Of a stretch of DNA of 64,000 bases, positions 27,202 to 37,058 are shown piece after piece. How positions within the stretch are numbered: the first letter of the stretch is position 1; the number at the start of each line of letters is the position of its first letter. The translations under genes were made by a program, and so were the position numbers. Origin of the DNA: DCFW01 sp963790715 (lineage in GTDB: Bacteria; Bacteroidota; Bacteroidia; Bacteroidales; Bacteroidaceae); the NCBI GenBank assembly GCA_963790715.1, contig CAWBPN010000010.1, positions 372,001 through 436,000 on the forward strand, read 5' to 3'. Under the pieces are notes generated by a model, which saw only the letters and a program-made list of their open reading frames with translations, did not search any database and was not told the origin of the DNA.

Positions 27202-28266
27202 TCAAATTGTGATCTCTCCACTTCCTAAACAAAGGTGATGGTCACTATCGTAAATAGTACCGAATTGTCCGGGGGCGATACCTTGTATCATGCCTTCGGA
27301 CTTTATTTTATAAAGTCCCTTCGGCTCCTTTGTAAGTATACCTTTATTCAAATCAGGAGTATGGCGAATTTTAAAAGTTATCTCATGCGGTTCGTCATTA
27401 TGCCAGGGATTATCTGTTAAATAATGAAAATTTTGCATTAAGAACTCATTTCCATATTGTGTTTCCACGTCATATCCATGTGATACATAAACAATATTGC
27501 GCTCAATATCTTTTTTAATCACGAACCACGGTCCGCCGCTTAACCCAAGGCCTTTACGTTGACCTATGGTATGGAACCAATAACCTTTATGTTGACCGAT
27601 AATCTTACCTGTCTCCAACTCTACAATAGGTCCGATCTTCTCACCTAAATAACGGCGTATATAATCATTGTAATTAATCTTGCCAAGGAAGCATATACCC
27701 TGACTGTCCTTCCTCTTGGAATTAATCAAGCTTGCATCTTCAGCTATTTTTCTTACCTCACTCTTCATCATAGGACCAAGAGGCAGAATCAATTTCTTTA
27801 TTTGTTCGTATGATAATTGACAAAGGAAATCGGTCTGGTCTTTAACCGGATCTTTTGCACTGCATAACCACATTTTACCATCGTGTTCCTCAATACCTGC
27901 ATAATGCCCTGTTGCCGTAAGGTCAAAATATTTACCGGCTTTTTCTTCAAAAGCACCGAATTTAACCAGTTTGTTACACATTACATCAGGATTGGGCGTC
28001 AAACCGTGATGTACTTTATCCATAGTATAACCAACCACCTGATCCCAATATTCTTTATGCAAATCAATAACATCAAATGGATAGTTATATTTTTTTGCAA
28101 TAGTCCGGCAAATATCAATATCTTCTTCTGAAGAACAATCAAGTTCCTCATCTTCATCCTTACCGATTTTTATATAAAAGAGATGTTGCTTGTATCCCTG
28201 CTCATGAAGCAGATGAACCACAACCGAACTATCCACACCTCCTGATAAAAGTGTTGCTATTTCCAT
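27202..28266 (-). CDS. mnmA: tRNA-specific 2-thiouridylase MnmA
   Basis: ATP-dependent enzyme that thiolates U34 of tRNA-Lys, Glu and Gln. The P-loop LLSGGVDSSV is at about residues 6-15. The catalytic cysteines are in NPDVMCNKLVKFG (about 100) and GICFLGKINY (about 193), and IGQRKGLGLSGGPW marks the central domain. A short acidic insertion (KDEDEELDCSSEED) near residue 40 is a feature I recall from some Bacteroidota paralogues, of which there can be two or more per genome. Length 354 aa. Confidence 0.94.
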   Translation of the reverse strand: MEIATLLSGGVDSSVVVHLLHEQGYKQHLFYIKIGKDEDEELDCSSEEDIDICRTIAKKYNYPFDVIDLHKEYWDQVVGYTMDKVHHGLTPNPDVMCNKLVKFGAFEEKAGKYFDLTATGHYAGIEEHDGKMWLCSAKDPVKDQTDFLCQLSYEQIKKLILPLGPMMKSEVRKIAEDASLINSKRKDSQGICFLGKINYNDYIRRYLGEKIGPIVELETGKIIGQHKGYWFHTIGQRKGLGLSGGPWFVIKKDIERNIVYVSHGYDVETQYGNEFLMQNFHYLTDNPWHNDEPHEITFKIRHTPDLNKGILTKEPKGLYKIKSEGMIQGIAPGQFGTIYDSDHHLCLGSGEITI

Positions 28267-28287
28267 AAAAAGCCTTTCTGTATTTTT

Positions 28288-28938
28288 TTAAATATAATAG
28301 TCGGACATATCCACGATACCTGCCCTTATTGCATATTTTGTAGCCTCGTGCGCATTATTTACTTCCAACTTCCTGAATATATTTTTACGATGCGAGTTTA
28401 TTGTGTGAAAACTCAAATTCTTTTCCGCTGCTATTTCCTTGGTGGTCTTTCCCATTGCAATCTCACGGAGTACATCTTTCTCAGTAGGTGTCAATATATC
28501 GTGAGATTCTGCGTGAGGAGCCATCGGTTTAGAGTTAAGCAACATGTTACTAACTTGACTGCATATATAACGCGACCCTGAACCGACACACTGCAAAGCG
28601 GAAGTAATCTCCTCCTTAGTGGCAGATTTCAATACGATGCTAAAAGATTGCTGTGCAATCATCACCCGGCGAATAAATGTTTCATTCAAATCTTCCGAAA
28701 AGAGCAACCACATCACATTCGGGAATCGCTCATGTACAATAATTAAATTATCCACACTGCCGAAATCAAAAAGAGTATAGTCCAAAACAACAACAGCATC
28801 GGTATGCAAACGTATTTGCTGCATCAGTTCGGCCTTGTTTGTTGCCGTCTCCATGCCATCACACACCTTAGTATCTTTCAACAATGATATTAAGCCGATG
28901 CGTGTTATATCTTGATTATCCGCAAGAATGAAATTCAT
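28288..28938 (-). CDS. NarL/FixJ-type response regulator (orphan)
   Basis: 216-residue two-domain regulator. The receiver domain has the acidic pocket (LADNQD), the phospho-acceptor Asp in VVVLDYTLF (about residue 54) and Lys in IVLKSAT (about 104). The C-terminal LuxR-type HTH reads LTPTEKDVLREIAMGKTTKEIA and FHTINSHRKNIFRKL. Start ATG at 28938 shares one base with the stop of the YhcH gene (TGATG), so the two are probably co-translated. No histidine kinase lies in the window. Targets unknown. Confidence 0.9.
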   Translation of the reverse strand: MNFILADNQDITRIGLISLLKDTKVCDGMETATNKAELMQQIRLHTDAVVVLDYTLFDFGSVDNLIIVHERFPNVMWLLFSEDLNETFIRRVMIAQQSFSIVLKSATKEEITSALQCVGSGSRYICSQVSNMLLNSKPMAPHAESHDILTPTEKDVLREIAMGKTTKEIAAEKNLSFHTINSHRKNIFRKLEVNNAHEATKYAIRAGIVDMSDYYI

Positions 28939-29504
28939 CACTTATTTGACTTTTCGTCGTATTCAATTTTGATACAAACTTTCTTTATAGTATTTGTTTT
29001 TGCATTGTCCGGCAACACACATGCTTTATGATAATTATCGGGAAAAAACAAATAGAAGGTATGAGGATTGCTATCTACGTATTTTACCTTGTTTGCTGTC
29101 CAGTGCATAACATCAAACCTATAAGGTTCCAACAGCTTAGCATCTTTGGGATTTACAATGCCATAACGTTCCACTCCCTTAACACACCATTGCAAATCCA
29201 CATATTTTTTATGCGATTCTATCTTTATCTTATCAGGCTTTCTCAACACCGTTTCCTGTACATTTGCGAAACAATGTTCTCCGTCAATATCATATTTGCC
29301 CGGTGTCATTGTTGCCACATCATGAGTTTCCATCCATTTGAAAGCCTTATCCCAACGATCTTTGTGTTTATTATATTGTTTAATAAATTCTTTTTTATCA
29401 GTACCTTTATATAAAGTCAAACCTTTAGGCAATGTTTGAGCCTGCATGAATGTAATAAACACAAATGAAAGGATGATTGATAAAATAAGCTTTTGATTTT
29501 TCAT
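28938..29504 (-). CDS. Secreted YhcH/YjgK/YiaL (DUF386) family protein
   Basis: 188-residue protein with a clear Sec signal peptide (about residues 1-22, ending FMQAQ) followed by a YhcH/EbgC-like cupin. Family marks are DIDGEHCFANVQE, ESHKKYVDLQWCVKGVERYG and FFPDNYHKACV, with His residues that bind a metal in family members. YhcH/EbgC proteins are usually cytoplasmic and linked to sugar catabolism (sialic acid or galactoside metabolism). Export is therefore notable, although secreted versions occur in Bacteroidales. Its stop overlaps the start of the orphan response regulator by one base. Confidence 0.85.
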   Translation of the reverse strand: MKNQKLILSIILSFVFITFMQAQTLPKGLTLYKGTDKKEFIKQYNKHKDRWDKAFKWMETHDVATMTPGKYDIDGEHCFANVQETVLRKPDKIKIESHKKYVDLQWCVKGVERYGIVNPKDAKLLEPYRFDVMHWTANKVKYVDSNPHTFYLFFPDNYHKACVLPDNAKTNTIKKVCIKIEYDEKSNK

Positions 29505-29601
29505 TATAATCTTTTATTTTTATCAAAGGTAAGCATTAAATGTTATACATCGGTAAATTCAACAACTAATATTCAGTTATTTTCACATATAGGCAACTCA
29601 C

Positions 29602-30333
29602 TCATTTAATCGTTATCGACCTTAAACGTTCCCAAACAAATTCAGGCACTAATCGCCAGAAGAATACCAATATATCATATTTCCAATCAATAACCACCAC
29701 TCGTTTCTGAACAAGCAATGAGTGGACAATATGAGTAGCTACTTTTTTTACATCCATTTGAAGAGGATATTTATCGCCTTTCAATAGCGCCGTATTTACG
29801 AAACCGGGACGAATATCGGTAAAACGTATTTTTAGCCGTCTCATGTGTGCAAGTTGTGACAAGCTGTCTATATAATGACGTTGATAACGTTTTGTAGCCG
29901 AATATGCAGGTGCAGTACCCAATCCTTTAGTTCCGGCAATGGATGAAATCACAGCTATATATCCCCTACCCGCTTTCTCAAAATGGTGAAAAGCCGCCAA
30001 TACCATTCGTGTAAATCCAAGCGTGTTTGTTTTCACGGTTGCCAATTCTTTTTCAACATCAAGTTGAGGATTATTGTAACCTATGCCTGACGTATGAAAA
30101 TAGACATCCATCCCACCCAACTTCTCAATCAGGCTTTCCAACATTTCCGGTGCATCGTCTGTAAGTATATCAATGACGCCGGCCTTTACGCGTTCGGGAG
30201 CCAAAGCAACCAACTCGTCCAAAACCTCTTTGCGACGACCGGCCACTCCCACATTCCAACCAAGTTCAATGAATCCCCTAGCCACTTCATATCCTATGCC
30301 GGAAGTAGCACCTACGATTACAATTTTATCCAT
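29602..30333 (-). CDS. Short-chain dehydrogenase/reductase
   Basis: Classical SDR of 243 residues. The NAD(P) loop GATSGIG is at residues 8-14 with Arg-Arg after it (AGRRKE), suggesting NADPH. The catalytic Ser is in ISSIAG and the active-site YxxxK in YSATKRY. A hydrophobic C-terminal segment (KYDILVFFWRLVPEFVWERL) may contact the membrane. Substrate unknown. Its start is 1 bp from the uvrA stop, so it is probably co-transcribed with uvrA. Confidence 0.9.
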   Translation of the reverse strand: MDKIVIVGATSGIGYEVARGFIELGWNVGVAGRRKEVLDELVALAPERVKAGVIDILTDDAPEMLESLIEKLGGMDVYFHTSGIGYNNPQLDVEKELATVKTNTLGFTRMVLAAFHHFEKAGRGYIAVISSIAGTKGLGTAPAYSATKRYQRHYIDSLSQLAHMRRLKIRFTDIRPGFVNTALLKGDKYPLQMDVKKVATHIVHSLLVQKRVVVIDWKYDILVFFWRLVPEFVWERLRSITIK

Positions 30334-30334
30334 A

Positions 30335-33106
30335 TCATATATTCATTTTCTCTTTCAAATATTTGCCGGTATAACTCTTGTGGCATTTAACTATATCCTC
30401 AGGCGTTCCGCTTGCCACCAAATAGCCGCCTTCTTTGCCGCCTTCAGGGCCAAGGTCGATAACGTAATCGGCACATTTGATAACATCCATATTATGCTCA
30501 ACTACAACTACGGTATGCCCGCGCTGAATCAACGCATCAAAAGCATCAAGCAATTTGCGTATATCATGGAAATGCAATCCTGTAGTCGGTTCGTCAAATA
30601 CAAAAATAGTAGGCTCAACTTTTTCCTGGCTAAGAAAATAAGCCAACTTCACGCGCTGGTTCTCACCACCTGATAGTGTGGAAGAACTTTGTCCCAACTT
30701 AACATATCCCAAACCTACTTCTTGCAATGGCCGCAAATGCTTTACTATTTTCTTTTCATCGTTAAAGAACTCTATAGCTTGATTAACCGTCATTTGCAAA
30801 ATGTCGTATATATTTTTATCCTTATACTTAACTTCAAGAACTTCTTTTTTAAAGCGTTTGCCATGGCAACTTTCACAAGTTAATTCCAAGTCGGCCATAA
30901 ACTGCATAGGTACAATAACCGTACCGGCACCTTTACACTCTTCACATCGTCCACCCTCTTGATTAAAAGAGAAGTACGAAGCCGCGTATCCCATCTGTCT
31001 CGATAACGATTGGGCAGCCATCAGTTTGCGAATTTCATCATAAGCCTTAACATAAGTCACAGGGTTTGAACGCGAAGATTTGCCGATAGGATTTTGGTCG
31101 ACAAATTCAATATTCTTCACCTTATCTATATCGCCGGACAATTCGTTGAATTCACCCGGACGATCACAAGCCTCATCAAATTGCAGTTTCATGGCGTTAT
31201 AGAAAATATCCTGCACCAAAGAAGATTTACCGGAACCGCTCACTCCAGTAACTACCGTCATCACATTAAGCGGAATCTTAACATCTATGTTTTTCAAATT
31301 GTTTTCGCGAGCGCCCTTTATCATAATATAATTATTCCAACTACGATGAGATGAAAGAGTAGGTATTTTTTCTTCACCAATCAGATAACGCACCGTATAA
31401 CTGTTTGTATTATGTTTCAAGTCATTCATATCGCCTTCGTAAACAATGTTTCCACCCAACCTGCCAGCCTCGGGACCTATATCAATAATGTAATCGGCTG
31501 CGCGAATAATATCTTCGTCATGTTCAACCACTACTACTGTATTACCAAGTTGCTGTAATTCACGCAGCACCTTTATCAATCGTCCTGTATCACGCGAATG
31601 CAACCCTATGCTCGGTTCGTCCAATATGTACAAAGAGCCCACCAAACTGCTTCCAAGGGATGTGGTCAAACTTATACGCTGGCTCTCACCGCCGGACAAA
31701 GTATTGCTCAAACGTGATAAAGTAATATATCCAAGACCTACTTCCACCAAATAATGTATGCGTCGCTTTATTTCCATCAGCAAACGCTTTGCCGTTATTG
31801 CATCCTCTTCATTCAACTTCAACTGTTCAAAAAACTCCTCCAATTCAGATACAGGCATTTTACACAATTCACCTATTGAAATTCCTCCAACTTTCACGTA
31901 CTCAGCCTCTTTTTTCAACCGCGAACCATGACACACCGGGCAAGTCATCTTACCGCGGTAACGCGCCAACATCACGCGATACTGTATCTTATATTGGTTT
32001 TCACGAAGCATCTCAAAAAACGCATCTATACATGGTAGTGTAGAATCTGCCGAATCACCGTGCCAAAGCAAGTCCAACTGCTGTTCGGTTAAATTATAAT
32101 AAGGTTCATATATAGGGAAATCGTAACGTCCGGCACGACTGATAAACTCTTCTTTCCATACTTTCATCTTCTCGCCGCGCCAACAAACCACCGCTCCGTC
32201 AAAAACGCTAAGCGAACGGTTAGGTATAACCAAAGCATGATCTACACCTATTACACGTCCGAAACCTTCACACTCTGGACAAGCGCCTATAGGAGAATTA
32301 AAGCTGAACATTTGCTCCGACGGCTCTTCAAACTTGATACCGTCAGCTTCAAAGTTTTTGCTGAAAGTATGTAATGTTCCCTTATCGGTATTCATTATAC
32401 GTATAAGACAAACACCATCACCTTCATAAAAAGCAGTCTCAACAGAATCGGTAAACCTGCTGAGCGTATCTTTAGAATCATCTACAGACAAACGGTCGAT
32501 AAGCAAATAAATTCTTTTACCCGTAACCTTTTTATCCTCAGCCAGCAAATCATTGATAAGCACCGTTTTGCCGTCAATTTCCAAACGTGCATAGCCCTTT
32601 TTCAATAATTGCTTCAAGTCCGGTTGCTTATCGCGCAACTTGGTCATCACCATGAAACGAGTGCCCTGCGGATGATTATAAACAAACCTGATTACATCCT
32701 TAACATCATGTTTTTTCACTATTTCTCCCGAAACAGGCGACACGGTTTTGCCGATTCGTGCAAACAATAAGCATAGATATGAATATATTTCGGTTGTTGT
32801 TCCCACCGTTGAACGTGGATTTCTGCTGTTCACTCTTTGTTCTATGGCTATTGCAGGTGGAATACCTTTAATAAAGTCGCATTCGGGTTTACTCATACGT
32901 CCCAGGAACTGCCGTGCATAGCTGTTCAAGCTCTCCACATAACGGCGTTGTCCTTCGGCATACAATGTATCAAAAGCCAATGAAGATTTACCAGATCCTG
33001 ATAAGCCGGTAATAACAACTAACTTGTTGCGAGGTATCTTAACATCTATATTTTTTAGATTATTTACCCTAGCGCCTTTTACTAAAATATATTTATCCTG
33101 TAGCAT
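30335..33106 (-). CDS. uvrA: Excinuclease ABC subunit A
   Basis: Damage-recognition ATPase of nucleotide-excision repair (923 aa). Two ABC modules: first Walker A GLSGSGKS at about 34-41 and second GVSGSGKSS near residue 617. Zinc-binding pairs are visible in CPECEGFG, CPVCHGSRL and CEECKGAG / CESCHGKR. ABC signatures LSGGESQRI and LSGGENQRV are intact. Transcribed from a promoter that overlaps the purL promoter back to back. Confidence 0.97.
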   Translation of the reverse strand: MLQDKYILVKGARVNNLKNIDVKIPRNKLVVITGLSGSGKSSLAFDTLYAEGQRRYVESLNSYARQFLGRMSKPECDFIKGIPPAIAIEQRVNSRNPRSTVGTTTEIYSYLCLLFARIGKTVSPVSGEIVKKHDVKDVIRFVYNHPQGTRFMVMTKLRDKQPDLKQLLKKGYARLEIDGKTVLINDLLAEDKKVTGKRIYLLIDRLSVDDSKDTLSRFTDSVETAFYEGDGVCLIRIMNTDKGTLHTFSKNFEADGIKFEEPSEQMFSFNSPIGACPECEGFGRVIGVDHALVIPNRSLSVFDGAVVCWRGEKMKVWKEEFISRAGRYDFPIYEPYYNLTEQQLDLLWHGDSADSTLPCIDAFFEMLRENQYKIQYRVMLARYRGKMTCPVCHGSRLKKEAEYVKVGGISIGELCKMPVSELEEFFEQLKLNEEDAITAKRLLMEIKRRIHYLVEVGLGYITLSRLSNTLSGGESQRISLTTSLGSSLVGSLYILDEPSIGLHSRDTGRLIKVLRELQQLGNTVVVVEHDEDIIRAADYIIDIGPEAGRLGGNIVYEGDMNDLKHNTNSYTVRYLIGEEKIPTLSSHRSWNNYIMIKGARENNLKNIDVKIPLNVMTVVTGVSGSGKSSLVQDIFYNAMKLQFDEACDRPGEFNELSGDIDKVKNIEFVDQNPIGKSSRSNPVTYVKAYDEIRKLMAAQSLSRQMGYAASYFSFNQEGGRCEECKGAGTVIVPMQFMADLELTCESCHGKRFKKEVLEVKYKDKNIYDILQMTVNQAIEFFNDEKKIVKHLRPLQEVGLGYVKLGQSSSTLSGGENQRVKLAYFLSQEKVEPTIFVFDEPTTGLHFHDIRKLLDAFDALIQRGHTVVVVEHNMDVIKCADYVIDLGPEGGKEGGYLVASGTPEDIVKCHKSYTGKYLKEKMNI

Positions 33107-33122
33107 GTTATTCTCGAATTAG

Positions 33123-33158
33123 TTTGCAAAGGTAATCAAAATCACTTACCTTTGCACA
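33123..33158. promoter_or_regulatory. Overlapping divergent promoters of uvrA and purL
   Basis: An 11-bp inverted repeat, TGCAAAGGTAA (33125-33135) and TTACCTTTGCA (33146-33156), places a perfect -7 octamer TACCTTTG on each strand (33147-33154 plus, 33134-33127 minus). The plus-strand copy has a -33 TTTG at 33123-33126, 20 bp upstream. The minus-strand counterpart reads TGTG (33158-33155). The two promoters occupy the same 36 bp. Confidence 0.7.
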
Positions 33159-33197
33159 CATATAATTAAGATAAATTCAATTATAACTACTAAGTAT

Positions 33198-36100
33198 ATG
33201 ATTTCATTTTTCAGAACCCCTTCGCAAAGCGTGATAGCAGTGGAAACTGAGCATGAATTGCAAACAAAAGACATTGAGAAACTTATATGGCTTTTTGATA
33301 ATGCCAAAGTTGAAAATGAGGAAAATTTGCATGGCTGTTTCGTGGGACCACGACGTGAAATGATAACACCATGGAGTACGAATGCCGTTGAGATAACCCA
33401 AAATATGGAACTTAACGGCATTTCTCGTATAGAGGAATACTTCCCCGTAAAAGATGAAAATGCCGAGTTCGACCCGATGCTGCAACGTATGTACAAGGGC
33501 CTTGACCAGCAAATATTCACCACCAACCGCCAACCTGAACCTATTGTTTATATTGACGACTTGGCTGCCTACAACGAAAAGGAAGGCTTGGCTTTGTCAA
33601 AAGAGGAAATGGACTACCTCTATAAAATGGAGAAGGACTTGAATCGCAAGTTGACCGACTCCGAAGTATTCGGTTTCGCTCAGATAAATTCAGAACACTG
33701 CCGCCACAAAATATTCGGAGGAATATTCATTATCGACGGTGAAGAGAAGAAATCATCTCTTTTCAAAATGATAAAAAAGACCACTAAAGAACATCCCAAC
33801 AAGATTATTTCGGCATACGCCGACAACGTGGCTTTCGCCGAAGGCCCTGTCGTTGAGCAATTTGCTCCGGCCGACCAATCGAAACCCGATTTCTTCCGTA
33901 CAAAAGATATCCACAGTGTTATTTCATTAAAGGCCGAAACCCATAACTTCCCTACTACCGTAGAACCATTCAACGGTGCTTCCACAGGCTCCGGAGGTGA
34001 AATTCGTGATCGTATGGGTGGCGGTGTAGGCTCTGAACCTATAGCAGGAACAGCAGTATACATTACTTCTTATCCGCGTACTGACAACGATGCACGTGAA
34101 TGGGAAGACATTCTACCAGTACGCAAGTGGCTTTATCAAACACCTGAACAGATATTGATAAAGGCTTCAAACGGTGCTTCCGACTTCGGTAACAAGTTCG
34201 GACAACCGCTTATCGCAGGTTCGTTGCTAACGTTTGAACATAAAGAAAATAACGAGACTTACGGTTACGACAAGGTTATAATGATGGCCGGCGGCGTTGG
34301 AATGGGCACTATGCGCGACTATGAAAAAGGTAAACCTGAAAAAGGCAACAAGATAGTTGTGATGGGTGGTGACAACTACCGCATCGGTTTAGGCGGCGGT
34401 TCAGTTTCTTCCGTTGATACAGGCCGCTACAGCACAGGTGTTGAGCTGAATGCCGTACAGCGTGCCAACCCTGAAATGCAAAAGCGTGTATACAATGTAG
34501 TTCGCGCCCTTTGCGAAGAAGATACCAATCCGGTTGTTTCCATTCACGACCACGGGTCTGCCGGTCACGTCAACTGCCTCTCCGAGTTGGTTGAAGACTG
34601 CGGCGGAAAAATAGAGATGGATAAATTGCCGATAGGTGACAAAACGCTTTCGGCCAAAGAAATAATTGCCAACGAATCACAGGAGCGTATGGGTTTGCTT
34701 ATTAAAGAGCCTGCCATCGAACACGTGAAAAAGATAGCCGAACGCGAGCGCGCTCCGATGTACATTGTCGGCGAAACCACAGGCGACGCACACTTCTCAT
34801 TCGAGCAACCTGACGGCATTCGTCCGTTTGATTTGGATGTAAGCCAGATGTTCGGGTCGTCACCGAAAACAATAATGAAAGATACCACCGTTGTTCGCCA
34901 CTACGAAAACGTTACATACGATACTGCCAAGTTACAGGAATATCTTAATCGCGTACTTCAACTTGAAGCTGTAGCCTGCAAGGATTGGTTGACAAACAAA
35001 GTCGACCGCTCGGTATCGGGACGCGTAGCCCGCCAACAAACCCAAGGCGAAATACAATTACCGTTGAGCGACTGCGGTGTCGTTGCACTTGACTATCGCG
35101 GAAAGAAAGGTATTGCCACCGCCCTCGGACATGCACCGCAGGCAGGTTTAGCTTCTCCTGAGGCCGGTTCGGTGTTATCAGTAGCCGAAGCACTTACCAA
35201 CATCGTGTTTGCTCCATTGACAAACGGATTGGACACAGTGTCGCTTTCCGCCAACTGGATGTGGCCTTGCCGCTCGCAAGAAGGTGAAGATGCCCGCTTA
35301 TATGCCGGAGTTAAAGCTCTCAGCGATTTCTGTTGTGCATTAGGCATCAACGTACCTACAGGTAAAGACTCACTTTCAATGACACAACAATACCCCAACG
35401 GCACTAAAATTATTGCTCCCGGTACGGTTATCGTCACTTCAGGCGGTGAAGTATCGGATGTTCGCAAAGTGGTATCACCGGTACTTGTCAACGACAGCAA
35501 AACATGCCTGATTCATATTGATTTCAGCTCCGATAAACTACGTTTGGGAGGCTCCGCCTTTGCTCAATCATTGGGTAAGGTCGGCGACGAGGTACCATTC
35601 GTAAAAGATACAGAATATTTCCGTAAAGCATTCAATGCCGTACAAAAACTTATCAATGAAGATTTGATTTTGGCAGGTCACGACGTATCGGCCGGAGGCC
35701 TCATCACCACACTTCTCGAAATGTGCTTCGCCAATGTAAACGGAGGAATGGAAATAGACTTAAACGGATTTAAAGAAGAAGATTTAATCAAGATTCTGTT
35801 CGCAGAAAATCCTGGTATCATACTTCAAATAAAACAAGAAACAAAAGTCAAAGATGTTCTTGACAAAGCCGGTGTTAAATACACATTAATAGGTAAGCCG
35901 ACCGAAGAACGCCACATTTTGGCAGAAAAGGACGGAGCAGAATATCAATTCAGTATCGACCATCTTCGTGACGTATGGTACAAATCATCTTATCTGCTTG
36001 ATAAGAAACAGACAGCCAATGATTGCGCCAAAAAGCGTTATGAAAATTATAAACTGCAACCAATAGAATTTGTTTTCCCGAAGAACTTCACAGGCAAATT

Positions 36101-36893
36101 CTCGCAATACGGCATTACGCCTGACAGAAGTAAGGCAAGCGGAGTGAAAGCAGCCATCATTCGTGAAAAAGGAACGAACGGTGAACGTGAAATGGCATAC
36201 GCTCTATATTTAGCCGGATTTGATGTAAAAGATGTAACGATGACCGACCTTATAAGCGGACGCGAAGACCTTACGGACGTAAACATGATCGTATTCTGTG
36301 GAGGTTTTTCAAACAGCGACGTGATCGGTTCTGCCAAAGGATGGGCAGGAGGATTCCTTTATAACCCGAAAGCAAAAGAAGCACTTGACAAGTTCTATGC
36401 ACGCGAAGATACCCTGTCATTGGGCATATGCAACGGATGCCAGTTAATGATGGAGTTAGGACTGATCTGCGGTAGCAAAGAAAAAGGCCACATGGAACGT
36501 AACGTCTCACATAAGTTTGAATCATCATACATATCGGTAACCATTCCGCAAAACCAGAGCGTAATGTTCGGTTCGTTGAGCGGTAGCAAATTAGGTTTGT
36601 GGGTTGCCCACGGAGAAGGTCGCTTTGTGTTGCCATACGATGAAATGATGTACAACATTGCAGCAAAGTTCAATTACGCCGAGTATCCGGGTAATCCGAA
36701 TGGTAGCGACTACAATGTAGCAGCCCTTACAAGCGACAACGGTCGTCATTTGGCAATGATGCCTCACTTGGAACGTGCATTCTTCCCTTGGCAAAATGCC
36801 ACCTACCCTTCTACGCATCTCAATGATGAGGTTACTCCATGGATAGAAGCGTTCGTCAATGCCCGCAAATGGGTTGAAGTGCATACTAAGTAA
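33198..36893 (+). CDS. purL: Phosphoribosylformylglycinamidine synthase (large, single-chain)
   Basis: Fourth step of purine synthesis: FGAR plus glutamine and ATP to FGAM. The 1231-residue protein is the large single-chain form with FGAM-synthase N-terminal domain, two PurM-like halves (HNFPTTVEPFNGASTGSGGE; DHGSAGHVNCL; AGHDVSAGGL) and a C-terminal class I glutamine amidotransferase. The amidotransferase nucleophile Cys is in GICNGCQLMMEL and the catalytic His in AHGEGRF. Followed by an intrinsic terminator. Confidence 0.97.
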   Translation: MISFFRTPSQSVIAVETEHELQTKDIEKLIWLFDNAKVENEENLHGCFVGPRREMITPWSTNAVEITQNMELNGISRIEEYFPVKDENAEFDPMLQRMYKGLDQQIFTTNRQPEPIVYIDDLAAYNEKEGLALSKEEMDYLYKMEKDLNRKLTDSEVFGFAQINSEHCRHKIFGGIFIIDGEEKKSSLFKMIKKTTKEHPNKIISAYADNVAFAEGPVVEQFAPADQSKPDFFRTKDIHSVISLKAETHNFPTTVEPFNGASTGSGGEIRDRMGGGVGSEPIAGTAVYITSYPRTDNDAREWEDILPVRKWLYQTPEQILIKASNGASDFGNKFGQPLIAGSLLTFEHKENNETYGYDKVIMMAGGVGMGTMRDYEKGKPEKGNKIVVMGGDNYRIGLGGGSVSSVDTGRYSTGVELNAVQRANPEMQKRVYNVVRALCEEDTNPVVSIHDHGSAGHVNCLSELVEDCGGKIEMDKLPIGDKTLSAKEIIANESQERMGLLIKEPAIEHVKKIAERERAPMYIVGETTGDAHFSFEQPDGIRPFDLDVSQMFGSSPKTIMKDTTVVRHYENVTYDTAKLQEYLNRVLQLEAVACKDWLTNKVDRSVSGRVARQQTQGEIQLPLSDCGVVALDYRGKKGIATALGHAPQAGLASPEAGSVLSVAEALTNIVFAPLTNGLDTVSLSANWMWPCRSQEGEDARLYAGVKALSDFCCALGINVPTGKDSLSMTQQYPNGTKIIAPGTVIVTSGGEVSDVRKVVSPVLVNDSKTCLIHIDFSSDKLRLGGSAFAQSLGKVGDEVPFVKDTEYFRKAFNAVQKLINEDLILAGHDVSAGGLITTLLEMCFANVNGGMEIDLNGFKEEDLIKILFAENPGIILQIKQETKVKDVLDKAGVKYTLIGKPTEERHILAEKDGAEYQFSIDHLRDVWYKSSYLLDKKQTANDCAKKRYENYKLQPIEFVFPKNFTGKFSQYGITPDRSKASGVKAAIIREKGTNGEREMAYALYLAGFDVKDVTMTDLISGREDLTDVNMIVFCGGFSNSDVIGSAKGWAGGFLYNPKAKEALDKFYAREDTLSLGICNGCQLMMELGLICGSKEKGHMERNVSHKFESSYISVTIPQNQSVMFGSLSGSKLGLWVAHGEGRFVLPYDEMMYNIAAKFNYAEYPGNPNGSDYNVAALTSDNGRHLAMMPHLERAFFPWQNATYPSTHLNDEVTPWIEAFVNARKWVEVHTK

Positions 36894-36920
36894 CAAACTG
36901 AAAATATATATCATTTTATA

Positions 36921-36955
36921 AAATCCCGAGGCAATCTTTACTTCGGGATTTTTAT
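36921..36955 (+). terminator. Terminator of purL
   Basis: AAATCCCGA / TCGGGATTT stem (36921-36929 and 36943-36951) followed by a T-rich tract, 28 bp after the purL stop. Confidence 0.85.
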
Positions 36956-37058
36956 TTTACATTTAATGCTGTTTTACATCAAATAGTATTTTTTTGAACA
37001 GATAATCATGTTTTACTTGATTTTCTGTACGAAAATCTGCTATTATTAAAAGATTTCT

